Source: Avoscillospira_A sp052117125 (GTDB lineage: Bacteria; Bacillota; Clostridia; Oscillospirales; Oscillospiraceae). From it: DNA of 64,000 bases. Each line of letters starts with the position of its first letter. The stretch's first letter is position 1. Shown here in pieces: positions 1-8,125 of this stretch. The stretch covers positions 61,729-125,728 of the forward strand of contig NZ_JBQKJT010000012.1 of assembly GCF_052117125.1 (NCBI RefSeq). The letters run 5' to 3'. The notes beneath the pieces are model-generated. The model made no database searches and was not told the DNA's origin. It saw nothing but the letters and a program-made list of their open reading frames with translations. Both the position numbers and the translations under genes were made by a program.

Positions 1-501
1 GATCATGGCCGTCATGCGGTAGCGGTCGGCCAGATCAAAGGCCGTCCGGGTCAGGTCGGCCATCTCCTGGACGCTGGCCGGGGCCAGAACGATCATATGG
101 AAGTCGCCGTGGCCGGGGGCCCGGGTGGCCTGGAAGTAGTCGGACTGGGACGGCTGAATGCCGCCGAGACCGGGGCCGCCCCGCTGGATGTTGACCACGA
201 CAGCGGGCAGATCGGAACCGGCCAGATAGGAAAGACCCTCCGATTTCAGGGACAGTCCGGGGCTGGAAGAGGAGGTCATGACCCGGGCGCCTGCGGCGGA
301 AGCGCCGTAGACCATGTTGATGGCCGCGATCTCACTTTCGGCCTGCAAAAAGGTGCCGCCGATCTTGGGCATCCGCTTGGCCATATAGGCGGCAATCTCC
401 GTTTGGGGCGTGATGGGATAACCGAAATAGAACCGGCATCCGGCCTGGATGGCGGCTTCCGCAATGGCCTCGTTGCCCTTCATCAAAACTTTGTCTGCCA
501 T
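1..501 (-). CDS. vorB: 2-oxoacid:ferredoxin oxidoreductase alpha subunit, VorB type (3' end outside window)
   Basis: This is the first 167 codons of an oxidoreductase subunit that would take electrons from CoA-dependent oxidation of 2-oxoacids to ferredoxin in the cytoplasm. The visible N-terminus, MADKVLMKGNEAIAEAAIQA, followed by FYFGYPITPQTE and a later QRGGPGLGG, is typical of the pyrimidine-binding (alpha) subunit of VOR/KOR enzymes. The ATG lies just 1 base beyond the ferredoxin gene, so the two are cotranscribed. The stop codon and the expected thiamine-binding and gamma subunits lie past the window edge. Branched-chain or other 2-oxoacid specificity cannot be decided here; the VorB name follows the ferredoxin-VorB gene order. 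Confidence 0.88.
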   Translation of the reverse strand, partial: MADKVLMKGNEAIAEAAIQAGCRFYFGYPITPQTEIAAYMAKRMPKIGGTFLQAESEIAAINMVYGASAAGARVMTSSSSPGLSLKSEGLSYLAGSDLPAVVVNIQRGGPGLGGIQPSQSDYFQATRAPGHGDFHMIVLAPASVQEMADLTRTAFDLADRYRMTAMI

Positions 502-502
502 G

Positions 503-718
503 TTACACCTCTTCCTTTTCTACGGTAATGACGCAGTCGGGACACATGGTGGCGCAGAAAGCGCAGGCCACACAGGCGGCGGCGTCGGTCATCTCCGCCG
601 GGTGGTGGCCCTTGGCGTTAATGCGGTCGGCGGACAGGCGGAGAATCTTCTTGGGACATGCGTTGACGCAAAGGCCGCAGCCCTTGCACTGATCCTCCTG
701 GAACGTAACAGTTGCCAT
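503..718 (-). CDS. vorD: 2x[4Fe-4S] ferredoxin-like delta subunit of the oxidoreductase
   Basis: A 71-residue iron-sulfur protein with two complete cluster motifs, CKGCGLCVNACP starting at residue 11 and CVACAFCATMCP in the second half. It would pass electrons between the 2-oxoacid oxidoreductase and ferredoxin. It sits directly upstream of vorB on the same strand, with the stop of one gene next to the start of the next, which is the usual arrangement of four-subunit VOR/KOR enzymes. A free-standing ferredoxin cannot be excluded, but the tight spacing supports a subunit role. Confidence 0.88.
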   Translation of the reverse strand: MATVTFQEDQCKGCGLCVNACPKKILRLSADRINAKGHHPAEMTDAAACVACAFCATMCPDCVITVEKEEV

Positions 719-731
719 AAAATGGTTCCTC

Positions 732-1397
732 CTAAAAGAAATCCCGGGCCTGAAGCGTCAGGCCCAGCAGATGGGGAAGTTTGTCTTGCAGCTCCGGCAG
801 CAGCCGGGCATCCACGGTGGTCATGGCGATGGGCAGGCCGCTGCGCTGCGATACCTCCTCGGCGTAGGACAGGGAATCCAGCACCGTCTGGGCCGTGGTC
901 TCCGGCCCCAGGTTGGAGTTGTTGACCAGGGCCGTGGCCCGGATGCCGCCGGCAGTCTCAATCTCCCGGAGAATTTCCAATGTGTCCGGGGCGTCGTGGG
1001 ACAGGGGCCGGTAGCCGTTGATGACCAGATAGAACGCGTAATCGCCCTCTTTGAGGATGCCGGGGGCGTACCGGCCCAGGGCCAATGCGCCCCGGTCGTC
1101 GCCGCCGATATCCAGGACGGCATAGCGGCTGGTATCGTCCACGATGGCGTACATCTCCTGGGGCAGCGCCGGCAGGTCCACATTGGACCCGGCGTAGGGC
1201 GACGACAGGAGCCGAATCCCCTGGGCGGCCAGCCGGTCCCGGCTGTCGGCAGAGCGGAAATAGGGATTGACGATGTCCAGGTCCGCCACGGTGACGGCCT
1301 TGCCGGAAGCGGCCAGCTGCTCGGCATAGTTGATGGCGATATTGGTTTTACCGGAGCCGTAATGGCCGGCAAAAAGGGTAATGCGATGGGGTTTCAT
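732..1397 (-). CDS. P-loop ATPase of the MinD/CobQ-like class, function unknown
   Basis: A 221-residue cytoplasmic protein with a Walker A loop GHYGSGKT at residues 11-18, a following ADLDIVNPYFR segment and a DIGGDDRG segment. These match the small SIMIBI-class (ParA/MinD/CobQ) nucleotide hydrolases. It lies between the acyl-CoA ligase gene and the ferredoxin/VorB genes on one strand, with 97 and 14 base gaps, so it very likely belongs to the same transcript. That position suggests help in metal-cluster or cofactor handling for the oxidoreductase, but this is inference. The start has an AGGTGA-like ribosome-binding site. Confidence 0.75.
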   Translation of the reverse strand: MKPHRITLFAGHYGSGKTNIAINYAEQLAASGKAVTVADLDIVNPYFRSADSRDRLAAQGIRLLSSPYAGSNVDLPALPQEMYAIVDDTSRYAVLDIGGDDRGALALGRYAPGILKEGDYAFYLVINGYRPLSHDAPDTLEILREIETAGGIRATALVNNSNLGPETTAQTVLDSLSYAEEVSQRSGLPIAMTTVDARLLPELQDKLPHLLGLTLQARDFF

Positions 1398-1493
1398 AAC
1401 AAATCACCTAGTAGGTATTGTAGCACAAATCGGGGAGAACGCAAGGAAAATACGGCGGCGGGGTACGTTCCCCCTGCCGCCGCAGAACAGGTT

Positions 1494-3767
1494 TTACAGC
1501 TGATTGCGCTGAATCTTGCCGCTGATGGTCTTGGGCAATTCGTCGCGGAACACCACAATGCGGGGGTATTTATAGGGTGCGGTGCGCTCCTTGACATAGT
1601 TCTGAATCTCTTTTTTCAGGGCTTCGGTGCCCTCGGTGCCCTTGGTCAGCACGATGGACGCTTTGACCACCTGGCCCCGGACTTCGTCGGGGGCGGCGGA
1701 TACGCCACACTCCAGCACATAGGGCAGCTCCATGATGACCGACTCGATTTCAAAAGGCCCGATGCGGTAGCCGGAGGACTTGATGACGTCGTCGGCCCGG
1801 CCCACATACCAGAAGTAGCCGTCCTCATCCCGCCAGGCCACGTCGCCGGTGTGGTAGTAGCCGTCGTGCCAGACCTCCCTGGTGCGCGCCTCGTCGCGGT
1901 AGTAGCCTTTAAACAGGCCGTTGGGGATGTGCTCGCTGGTGCGGACCACGATCTCGCCGTTCTCGCCCACGCCGCAGCTCTGGCCCTCGCTGTTGAGGAT
2001 GTCGATGTCGTAGGAGCAGATGGGCTTGCCCATGGAACCAAGGCGCGGCTGGGTGCCAACTAGGGTGGCGATGGTCAGCGTCGTCTCCGTCTGGCCGAAG
2101 CCCTCCATGATCTGCAAGCCCGTGGCGTTGTAGAACTGCTCGAAAACCGCCGGATTCAGTGCCTCGCCGGCGGTGGTGGCGTGGCGGATGGAGCTGAGGT
2201 CGTAGTGGCTCAAATCCTGCTTGATCATCATGCGGTACATGGTGGGCGGCGCGCAGAAGGTGGTGATGTTGTACTTGGCGAACATGGGCAGAATCTGGTG
2301 GGCGTCGAACCGCTCAAAATCGTAGGTAAAGACCGCGCCCTCGCAGAGCCACTGGCCGTAGAGCTTGCCCCAGAGCGCCTTGCCCCAACCGGTGTCGGAG
2401 ATGGTCAGGTGGATGCCGTCCCGCTGGACACAGTGCCAGTATTTGGCGGTGATAAAGTGGCCCAGCACATATTTATAGCTGTGGGCGGCGATTTTGGGGT
2501 AGCCGGTGGTACCGGAGGTGAAGAACATCAGCATGGGGTCGTCGCCGCCGGGGGCGTCGGCCTCCCGGACAAACCGCCGGGAGAACAGGCCGAACTCTGC
2601 GTCAAAGTCGTGCCACCCGTCACGGCTGCCGCCCACGAGAATCTTCGTCTTCAGACTGGGACACTGGCCCTCGGCCTTTTCGATTTCACCGGGGGTATGG
2701 CCGGATGCCGTGGCCACAATGGCGCTGACCTCGGCGGCCTGGAAGCGGTACACATAGTCGTGTTCCTGCAACTGGTCCGTGGCGGGGATGGCGATGGCGC
2801 CCAGCTTGTGCAGGCCCAGAATGGCAAACCAGAACTGATAGTGACGTTTCAGCACCAGCATGACCCGGTCGCCCCGCTGGATACCCAGGGATTTGAAGTA
2901 ATTGGCCGCCTGGCTGGAATACTCCTTGATATCCTTGAAGGTGAAGCGGCGCTCGTTGAGGTCCTTGTCGATGTGGAGCATGGCCAGCTTGTCGGGATAG
3001 GTGCGGCCCAGACGGTCCACCGTGTCAAAGGCAAAATTGTAGTGCTCGTCATTGACAAATTCGATTGTTTGCAGCGCGCCGTGCTCGTCCTCGGTGGTCT
3101 TGATGAACTCCTCGCACAGGAGGGGCAGCTTGCGGTCGGGGGCGCTGGGGGCAAAGTAGGGCAGGGATTTTTCTTCGTCGCTGTCGCCGTTCATAATCAT
3201 GGCCAGGAAGGTGCAGTCCTTGCCGTCCACGGCGATCATGCCGTGGGGTGTGGAGGATTTATAGTAGATGCTGTCGCCGGCGTGGAGGACCTCTTCATGG
3301 TCGCCCACCCGGACCCGCAGGGAGCCTTCCAGCACCAGATCGAACTCATGGCCCTTGTGGGTGGTGGTGGCGATGGGCTGGGACTGCTGGGCTTCGGAAT
3401 AGGAATAGCGGACGTAGTAGGGGTCCGCCAGACGGTGCTTGAACAGCGGGGCCATATTCTGAATCAGAATGCCATCCTCGTCGGCGGTGGTGATGCCCTG
3501 GCCCTTGCGGGTGACGGTGTAGGTGGTCAGACGGGCGCTTTCGCCCTCCAAAAGGTCCGTGATGCCGATGCCGAAGGCCAGGGAGCACTTGTGGATAAAG
3601 GTAAAGGGCAAATCCACTTTACCGGCCTCGTAGCTGCGGTACTGCTCCACAGTGGTGTCGGTCTTCTGGGCCATCTCCGCCACGGAGAAGCCGCTGATGG
3701 CGCGCATTTCCGCAATGCGCGACGCGATCTCCAGCAGCTGATTGTGGGATGCGGTGTTGGATTCCAT
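1494..3767 (-). CDS. HTH-cupin-acyl-CoA synthetase (AMP-forming) fusion
   Basis: A 757-residue three-part protein. Residues about 9-63 form an XRE-type helix-turn-helix; about 120-190 form a cupin (FDLVLEGSLRVRVG, then HAGDSIYYKSSTPHG); from about 250 to the end is an AMP-forming ligase with the phosphate loop MLMFFTSGTTGYPK, the GYYHTGDVAWRDEDGY hinge region and the catalytic-lysine region PKTISGKIQRNQL at the extreme C-terminus. The ligase part is closest to acetyl/medium-chain acyl-CoA synthetases. It may activate a carboxylic acid to its CoA ester, or consume acyl-CoA from the oxidoreductase downstream, while the HTH-cupin half could sense a ligand. It is the first gene of the T-box-led operon, with an AGGAGG site before the ATG. 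Confidence 0.88.
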   Translation of the reverse strand: MESNTASHNQLLEIASRIAEMRAISGFSVAEMAQKTDTTVEQYRSYEAGKVDLPFTFIHKCSLAFGIGITDLLEGESARLTTYTVTRKGQGITTADEDGILIQNMAPLFKHRLADPYYVRYSYSEAQQSQPIATTTHKGHEFDLVLEGSLRVRVGDHEEVLHAGDSIYYKSSTPHGMIAVDGKDCTFLAMIMNGDSDEEKSLPYFAPSAPDRKLPLLCEEFIKTTEDEHGALQTIEFVNDEHYNFAFDTVDRLGRTYPDKLAMLHIDKDLNERRFTFKDIKEYSSQAANYFKSLGIQRGDRVMLVLKRHYQFWFAILGLHKLGAIAIPATDQLQEHDYVYRFQAAEVSAIVATASGHTPGEIEKAEGQCPSLKTKILVGGSRDGWHDFDAEFGLFSRRFVREADAPGGDDPMLMFFTSGTTGYPKIAAHSYKYVLGHFITAKYWHCVQRDGIHLTISDTGWGKALWGKLYGQWLCEGAVFTYDFERFDAHQILPMFAKYNITTFCAPPTMYRMMIKQDLSHYDLSSIRHATTAGEALNPAVFEQFYNATGLQIMEGFGQTETTLTIATLVGTQPRLGSMGKPICSYDIDILNSEGQSCGVGENGEIVVRTSEHIPNGLFKGYYRDEARTREVWHDGYYHTGDVAWRDEDGYFWYVGRADDVIKSSGYRIGPFEIESVIMELPYVLECGVSAAPDEVRGQVVKASIVLTKGTEGTEALKKEIQNYVKERTAPYKYPRIVVFRDELPKTISGKIQRNQL

Positions 3768-3811
3768 GGGTCAAACCTCCTAAAATGTTGTAAGGTCCTG
3801 CCTGGGAGGGG

Positions 3812-4096
3812 ATAAAAAAATCCGTCCCAAAGCAACGAAAAAGCTTTGAGACGGAATCTGCATTCCGCGGTACCACTCAAATTGCGCCATGGGCTATTGC
3901 CGGACGCCACCTCATAGGATCTATCAATCCCTGCACACTGACGCTGTGCTGCTCGGAGAACACTACTGACCCCGCGGGCGTTTGCATTCTCAGCTCGGAA
4001 GGGATGGGTCGCCGTTGTCCGCTGCCCTGCCGCCTTGCACCAACCGGCGGCTCTCTGCAAAGGAGTCGGACTGGACCGTCTTCGTCATTGCCTATG
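3812..4096 (-). ncRNA. T-box leader RNA upstream of the ligase-oxidoreductase operon
   Basis: On the minus strand the conserved T-box sequence GAGTGGTACCGCGG lies at about 3865-3878 and is followed by a terminator (stem TCCGTCTCAAAGC/GCTTTGGGACGGA at 3821-3855, then seven T). Further upstream, AGAGAGCC and the CCGCCGGTTGGTGCAAGGCGG hairpin region resemble the stem I distal loop. An uncharged tRNA would stabilise the antiterminator and switch the operon on. The variable UGGN base is U, which pairs with an A discriminator, as in tRNAs for Val, Ile, Leu, Phe, Tyr or Met but not Cys, Gly or Asn. I could not place the specifier codon reliably. Confidence 0.9.
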
Positions 4097-4101
4097 GCGC
4101 T

Positions 4102-4130
4102 ATTGTACGCCCGGTTCGCCCACTTGTCAA
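4102..4130 (-). promoter_or_regulatory. sigma-A promoter of the T-box operon
   Basis: Minus-strand TTGACA (4125-4130) and TACAAT (4102-4107) are separated by 17 bases. Transcription would begin near 4095, directly in front of the T-box stem I. Confidence 0.85.
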
Positions 4131-4198
4131 GGACTTCTTTCCGTGTGGGGTGGATGTGCTGCATTAGCCAAGTGCATCAAAAAAGAAGAAACACCGTT

Positions 4199-4331
4199 TT
4201 GTACACAGGGAACTGTGGAAGGCTTTGGAAACTCCTGTGCAACCTTGTGAAAGTATGTCGAATTTTTAAACAGATTTCAGAAGTTTTACACATTTTCACA
4301 GAGTTGTCCACAGAAGATGGAGTTTTCCACA
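4199..4331. promoter_or_regulatory. cluster of near-consensus DnaA boxes upstream of nrdG
   Basis: Four nonamers, TTGTACACA (4199-4207), TTTTACACA (4284-4292), TTGTCCACA (4304-4312) and TTTTCCACA (4323-4331), each differ by one base from TTATNCACA. All point the same way, in an AT-richer stretch ending about 87 bases before nrdG. DnaA control of ribonucleotide reductase genes is known in E. coli; here it is inferred from the sequence only. Confidence 0.45.
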
Positions 4332-4417
4332 AAAATTACCGGCGCTTTTTGGCTTGCACCCCATGGAGCGGGGGAGTATAATCAAGCCTGTATTGCTGTT
4401 TGGGAGGTGGCGCAAGC

Positions 4418-5104
4418 ATGGAATTGGGCGGGTTACAGAAGTTGACGCTCTTGGATTTTCCGGGCCGTCTGGCCTGCACGGCCTTTACCGTGGGCTGTAA
4501 TTTCCGCTGCCCCTGGTGCCATAACGGCGCGCTGGTGCGGCGGACGGCGGAGACCTTCGACGCGGCGGAGCTGCTGGCGTTTCTGCGCAAGCGGCAGGGG
4601 GTGCTCGACGGCGTCTGCATCAGCGGCGGTGAACCGCTGCTCCACAAGGATCTGGCGGACACCCTGCGGGCCATCAAGGACCTGGGCTACGCAGTGAAGC
4701 TGGACACCAACGGCAGCTTTCCCGACAAGCTGCGGCAGCTGGTGGAAGCGAATCTGGTGGACTATGTGGCCATGGATGTAAAAAATTGCCAGGAACACTA
4801 CGGCGTCACCGTGGGCATTCCCACTTTGGATTTGTCGCCTGTGGTCGAATCGGTGTCGTACCTGCTGACGGAACCGGTGGATTTTGAGTTCCGCACGACG
4901 GTGGTTGGGCAATTTCACAACAGGGAAAATATGGAAGCTCTGGCCCGGTGGATTGCCGGTGCCAAACGGTATTTTCTCCAGTCCTTTGTGGATGGGGAAA
5001 CCCTGTTGTCACGGGGCTGTACGGGCCTTTCTCCACAGGAGATGGAGGCGCTCCGGCAGGTGGTTCTGCCCTGGGTCCCCAGTGTCGAATTGAGGGGGAC
5101 ATAA
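4418..5104 (+). CDS. nrdG: anaerobic ribonucleotide reductase activating enzyme (radical SAM)
   Basis: A 228-residue radical SAM activase that would install the glycyl radical in NrdD. The [4Fe-4S] motif CNFRCPWC has cysteines at residues 27, 31 and 34, and SGGEPLL follows near residue 70. The opening, GGLQKLTLLDFPG, is typical of clostridial NrdG. I chose the ATG at 4418 because GGAGGTGG lies 8 bases upstream; an in-frame TTG at 4400 precedes that site. It lies directly before nrdD, the reverse of the more common order, and its stop codon overlaps the first NrdR box. Confidence 0.93.
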   Translation: MELGGLQKLTLLDFPGRLACTAFTVGCNFRCPWCHNGALVRRTAETFDAAELLAFLRKRQGVLDGVCISGGEPLLHKDLADTLRAIKDLGYAVKLDTNGSFPDKLRQLVEANLVDYVAMDVKNCQEHYGVTVGIPTLDLSPVVESVSYLLTEPVDFEFRTTVVGQFHNRENMEALARWIAGAKRYFLQSFVDGETLLSRGCTGLSPQEMEALRQVVLPWVPSVELRGT

Positions 5105-5151
5105 CACAATATCTTGTGGTGACGAGAGATTATAACGACAAGATTCTGTGG
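5104..5151. promoter_or_regulatory. tandem NrdR boxes before nrdD
   Basis: ACACAATATCTTGTGG (5104-5119) closely matches the NrdR operator. A second, weaker copy, CGACAAGATTCTGTGG (5136-5151), starts 32 bases later, about three helical turns, which is the usual spacing of paired NrdR boxes. The pair lies just upstream of the nrdD promoter, so repression by NrdR is expected. Confidence 0.75.
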
Positions 5152-5161
5152 TTTCTGCCCA

Positions 5162-5190
5162 TTGATTCCGGCGCGCCGACGTGGTATGCT
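5162..5190 (+). promoter_or_regulatory. promoter of nrdD
   Basis: TTGATT (5162-5167) and TATGCT (5185-5190) are separated by 17 bases. The NrdR boxes lie immediately upstream. Confidence 0.6.
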
Positions 5191-5193
5191 GTA

Positions 5194-5227
5194 CCCGTTC
5201 CTCCAAGAGGGGAACGGGATTTTTTTT
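5194..5227 (+). terminator. hairpin with T-tract between nrdG and nrdD
   Basis: CCCGTTCC (5194-5201) pairs with GGAACGGG (5211-5218) and is followed by A and eight T. It could end nrdG readthrough. Because the nrdD promoter would start transcription at about its 5' edge, full terminator folding may be avoided for nrdD transcripts. Confidence 0.6.
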
Positions 5228-5255
5228 ACGATCGGCACGAAGGAGAGATCAGCAT

Positions 5256-7643
5256 ATGTATGAGGTTCGCAAGCGGGACGGCCAAATTGTCCCTGTGGAT
5301 ATTCAGAAGATCGGCACTGCCATTCGCAAGGCGTTTGACGCCAGAAACCGCCAGTATACGGACGATATCATCGACCTGCTGGTGCTGCGGGTCACGGCAG
5401 ACTATGAGCCCAAAATTGAAAAGGGCGTCATCGATGTGGAAGCCATTCAGGACAGCGTGGAGGCGGTACTGCAATCCGCCGGCTATACGGACGTGGCCAA
5501 GAGCTACATCCTCTACCGCAAGCAGCGGGAGCGTCTGCGCAACGTCCGTTCCACCATTCTCGACTACAAGGAGACGGTCAACAGCTACGTCAACGTCACC
5601 GACTGGCGGGTGAAGGAGAACTCCACGGTCACCTATTCCGTGGGCGGCCTGATTCTCTCCAACTCCGGCGCGATCACGGCCAACTACTGGCTTTCCGAGA
5701 TCTACGACGAGGAAATCGCCAACGCCCACCGCAACGCGGATATCCATCTCCACGACCTGTCCATGCTCACCGGCTACTGTGCCGGCTGGAGCCTCAAGCA
5801 GCTGATCCAGCAGGGCTTGGGCGGTATCCCCGGCAAGATCACCTCGTCTCCGGCCAACCATCTGTCCACCCTCTGCAATCAGATGGTCAACTTCCTGGGC
5901 ATCATGCAGAACGAGTGGGCCGGCGCCCAGGCGTTCTCCTCCTTCGACACCTATCTGGCCCCCTTTGTCAAAAAGGACAATCTGGACCAGAAAGAAGTGA
6001 AGCAGTGCATCCAGTCCTTTGTCTACGGCGTCAACACCCCCAGCCGTTGGGGTACCCAGGCGCCCTTCTCCAACATCACCCTGGACTGGACCGTGCCCAA
6101 GGACCTGGAGCATCTGCCGGCCATTGTCGGCGGCAAGGAGCAGGATTTCACCTACGGCGACTGCAAAAAAGAGATGGACATGGTCAACAAGGCGTTTATT
6201 GAGATCATGATCGAGGGCGACGCCAACGGCCGCGGTTTCCAGTACCCCATTCCCACCTATTCCATCACCAAGGATTTCGACTGGTCCGAGACGGAGAATA
6301 ATAAACTCCTATTTGAGATGACGGCCCGGTACGGAACCCCCTATTTCTCCAACTATATCAACTCCGATATGGAGCCCTCCGACGTCCGCTCCATGTGCTG
6401 CCGCCTGCGCCTCGACCTGCGGGAGCTGCGGAAAAAATCCGGCGGCTTCTTCGGCTCCGGCGAATCCACCGGCTCCGTGGGCGTGGTCACCATCAATATG
6501 CCCCGCATCGCGTACCTGTCCCGGAACCAGGAGGAATTTTACGAGCGGCTGGACCACATGATGGACGTGGCGGCCCGCAGCCTGAAAATCAAGCGGACCG
6601 TCATCACAAAGCTGCTGAACGAGGGACTGTACCCCTATACGAAGCACTATCTGGGTACCTTCGACAACCATTTCTCCACCATCGGCCTGGTGGGCATGAA
6701 CGAAGCCTGTCTCAATGCCCGCTGGATTGGCGAGGACCTGACCCATCCGGCGGCCCAGGACTTCACGGCGGAGGTTCTCGACCATATGCGGGAGCGTTTG
6801 AGCGACTACCAGGAGCAGTACGGCGACCTGTACAACCTGGAGGCCACGCCCGCCGAGTCCACCACCTATCGTCTGGCCAAGCACGATGTGGAAAAGTATC
6901 CGGATATCATCACGGCGGCCCAGCCCGGCGGCACCCCGTACTATACCAATTCCTCCCATCTGCCCGTGGGCTTCACCGAGGATATTTTCGCCGCCCTGGA
7001 CATCCAGGACAAGCTCCAGACCAAGTACACCTCCGGCACGGTGTTCCACGCCTTTTTGGGTGAGAAGCTGCCGGACTGGAAAGCGGCGGCCCGACTGGTG
7101 CGGACCATTGCGGAAAACTACGAGCTGCCCTATTACACCATGTCGCCCACCTATTCCATCTGTGCGGAACACGGCTATCTCACCGGCGAGCAGTACACCT
7201 GCCCCCACTGCGGCGCAAAAACCGAAGTCTACAGCCGGATTACCGGCTATTACCGCCCGGTGCAGAACTGGAACGAGGGTAAGACCCAGGAGTTCAAGGA
7301 ACGGAAGCTGTATGTGGTGGGCGACGCCACCAAGCTGCCCAACACATGCCGCGTGAAAGTGGCGAAAGAGGAGACGGCCGATCTCTGTGGACTCAGCGAC
7401 GGCGTGTACCTGTTCACCGCCAAGACGTGTCCCAACTGTAAGCTGGTCAAGCGGTATCTGGAGATTGTGGGCATGGCCTACGAGGAAATCGACGCCGAGG
7501 AGCAGACCCAGTTGGCGATGGACCTGGGCATCCGGCAGGCGCCTACGCTGCTGGTGACCCAGGAGGGACAGATGCAGCAGTTTGACGGCGCGGGAGCGAT
7601 CAAGCAGTTTTTGGATAATGTCTCCCGGAGCCTGAGAACCTAA
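5256..7643 (+). CDS. nrdD: anaerobic ribonucleoside-triphosphate reductase with fused glutaredoxin-like domain
   Basis: A 795-residue class III reductase that makes deoxyribonucleotides without oxygen. Residues 1 to about 95 form an ATP-cone (MYEVRKRDGQIVPVD). The catalytic part ends with a metal site using C636, H639, C649 and C652 and the glycyl-radical motif RITGYY with G664. After a linker, residues about 716-795 form a glutaredoxin/thioredoxin-like domain with C725-P-N-C728 and a cis-proline QAPTLLV. Most NrdD proteins end soon after the glycine, so the fused redox domain suggests a thioredoxin-type reductant rather than formate. The ATG at 5256 has AAGGAGAG 8 bases before it. Confidence 0.93.
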   Translation: MYEVRKRDGQIVPVDIQKIGTAIRKAFDARNRQYTDDIIDLLVLRVTADYEPKIEKGVIDVEAIQDSVEAVLQSAGYTDVAKSYILYRKQRERLRNVRSTILDYKETVNSYVNVTDWRVKENSTVTYSVGGLILSNSGAITANYWLSEIYDEEIANAHRNADIHLHDLSMLTGYCAGWSLKQLIQQGLGGIPGKITSSPANHLSTLCNQMVNFLGIMQNEWAGAQAFSSFDTYLAPFVKKDNLDQKEVKQCIQSFVYGVNTPSRWGTQAPFSNITLDWTVPKDLEHLPAIVGGKEQDFTYGDCKKEMDMVNKAFIEIMIEGDANGRGFQYPIPTYSITKDFDWSETENNKLLFEMTARYGTPYFSNYINSDMEPSDVRSMCCRLRLDLRELRKKSGGFFGSGESTGSVGVVTINMPRIAYLSRNQEEFYERLDHMMDVAARSLKIKRTVITKLLNEGLYPYTKHYLGTFDNHFSTIGLVGMNEACLNARWIGEDLTHPAAQDFTAEVLDHMRERLSDYQEQYGDLYNLEATPAESTTYRLAKHDVEKYPDIITAAQPGGTPYYTNSSHLPVGFTEDIFAALDIQDKLQTKYTSGTVFHAFLGEKLPDWKAAARLVRTIAENYELPYYTMSPTYSICAEHGYLTGEQYTCPHCGAKTEVYSRITGYYRPVQNWNEGKTQEFKERKLYVVGDATKLPNTCRVKVAKEETADLCGLSDGVYLFTAKTCPNCKLVKRYLEIVGMAYEEIDAEEQTQLAMDLGIRQAPTLLVTQEGQMQQFDGAGAIKQFLDNVSRSLRT

Positions 7644-7656
7644 ATCACGCGCAATT

Positions 7657-8125
7657 AAAAGTTTTACTCGATTTTTTTCAAAAAATCGCGGGGTCCAGGG
7701 GCAGAGCCCCGGTCGCGCCGCGCACGGCGCGAAACACCCGCCCGCCGTAGCGGGCGAAATTCTCCAATCGTTCCCAGCGCCATCCGCAGATGGCGCAATC
7801 CCCGGCCAACGGCCATGGTTCCCGCCGCCGCCCCCTGCGGGGGGGGGATGGCGGGAACCATATGCTCTCGGCGGTATCAGATATCGCATACTGGTGCGCC
7901 GGGGCGAATACGTACAAGAGAAGGCCGCCGTCCGCCACCCGCTTTGGGGTGGGGACGGCGGCCTTACGGCGTTGCCGTGGGGGTTGCGCCATCTGCGGAT
8001 GGCGCTTTGGACGACAGGGGATTTCGCCCCGTGCGCGGCGCGGGTGTTTCGCCCGTTGCGACGGGCGACCAAAGGCGCTGCCTTTGGAAACCGCGATTTT
8101 TTGAAAAAAATCGAGTAAAACTTTT
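7657..8125. repeat. full-length modular hairpin repeat with terminal inverted repeats (copy 1)
   Basis: The copy starts AAAAGTTTTACTCG and ends with its inverse CGAGTAAAACTTTT. Each end continues into a CGATTTTTT/AAAAAATCG hairpin. Inside are consecutive hairpins: CCAAAGGCGCTGCCTTTGG, CGCCCGTTGCGACGGGCG, GCGCCATC/GATGGCGC (twice, in opposite orientations) and a GCCGCCGTCC/GGACGGCGGC stem. It fills the whole gap between convergent nrdD and the radical SAM gene, and its right end overlaps that gene's stop codon. It probably terminates transcription from both sides. No coding gene is supported here. Confidence 0.85.

Noticed and set aside
3976..4000. A UGC (Cys) or AUG (Met) specifier codon in the T-box leader (GAGAATGCAAACG on the minus strand)
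   Set aside because: UGC is inconsistent with the UGGU bulge since tRNA-Cys has a U discriminator; for AUG the following base is not a purine. The stem I pairing could not be drawn with confidence.
3877..4164. A 95-codon minus-strand frame in the T-box leader
   Set aside because: It covers the structured leader, starts upstream of the promoter and has no ribosome-binding site.
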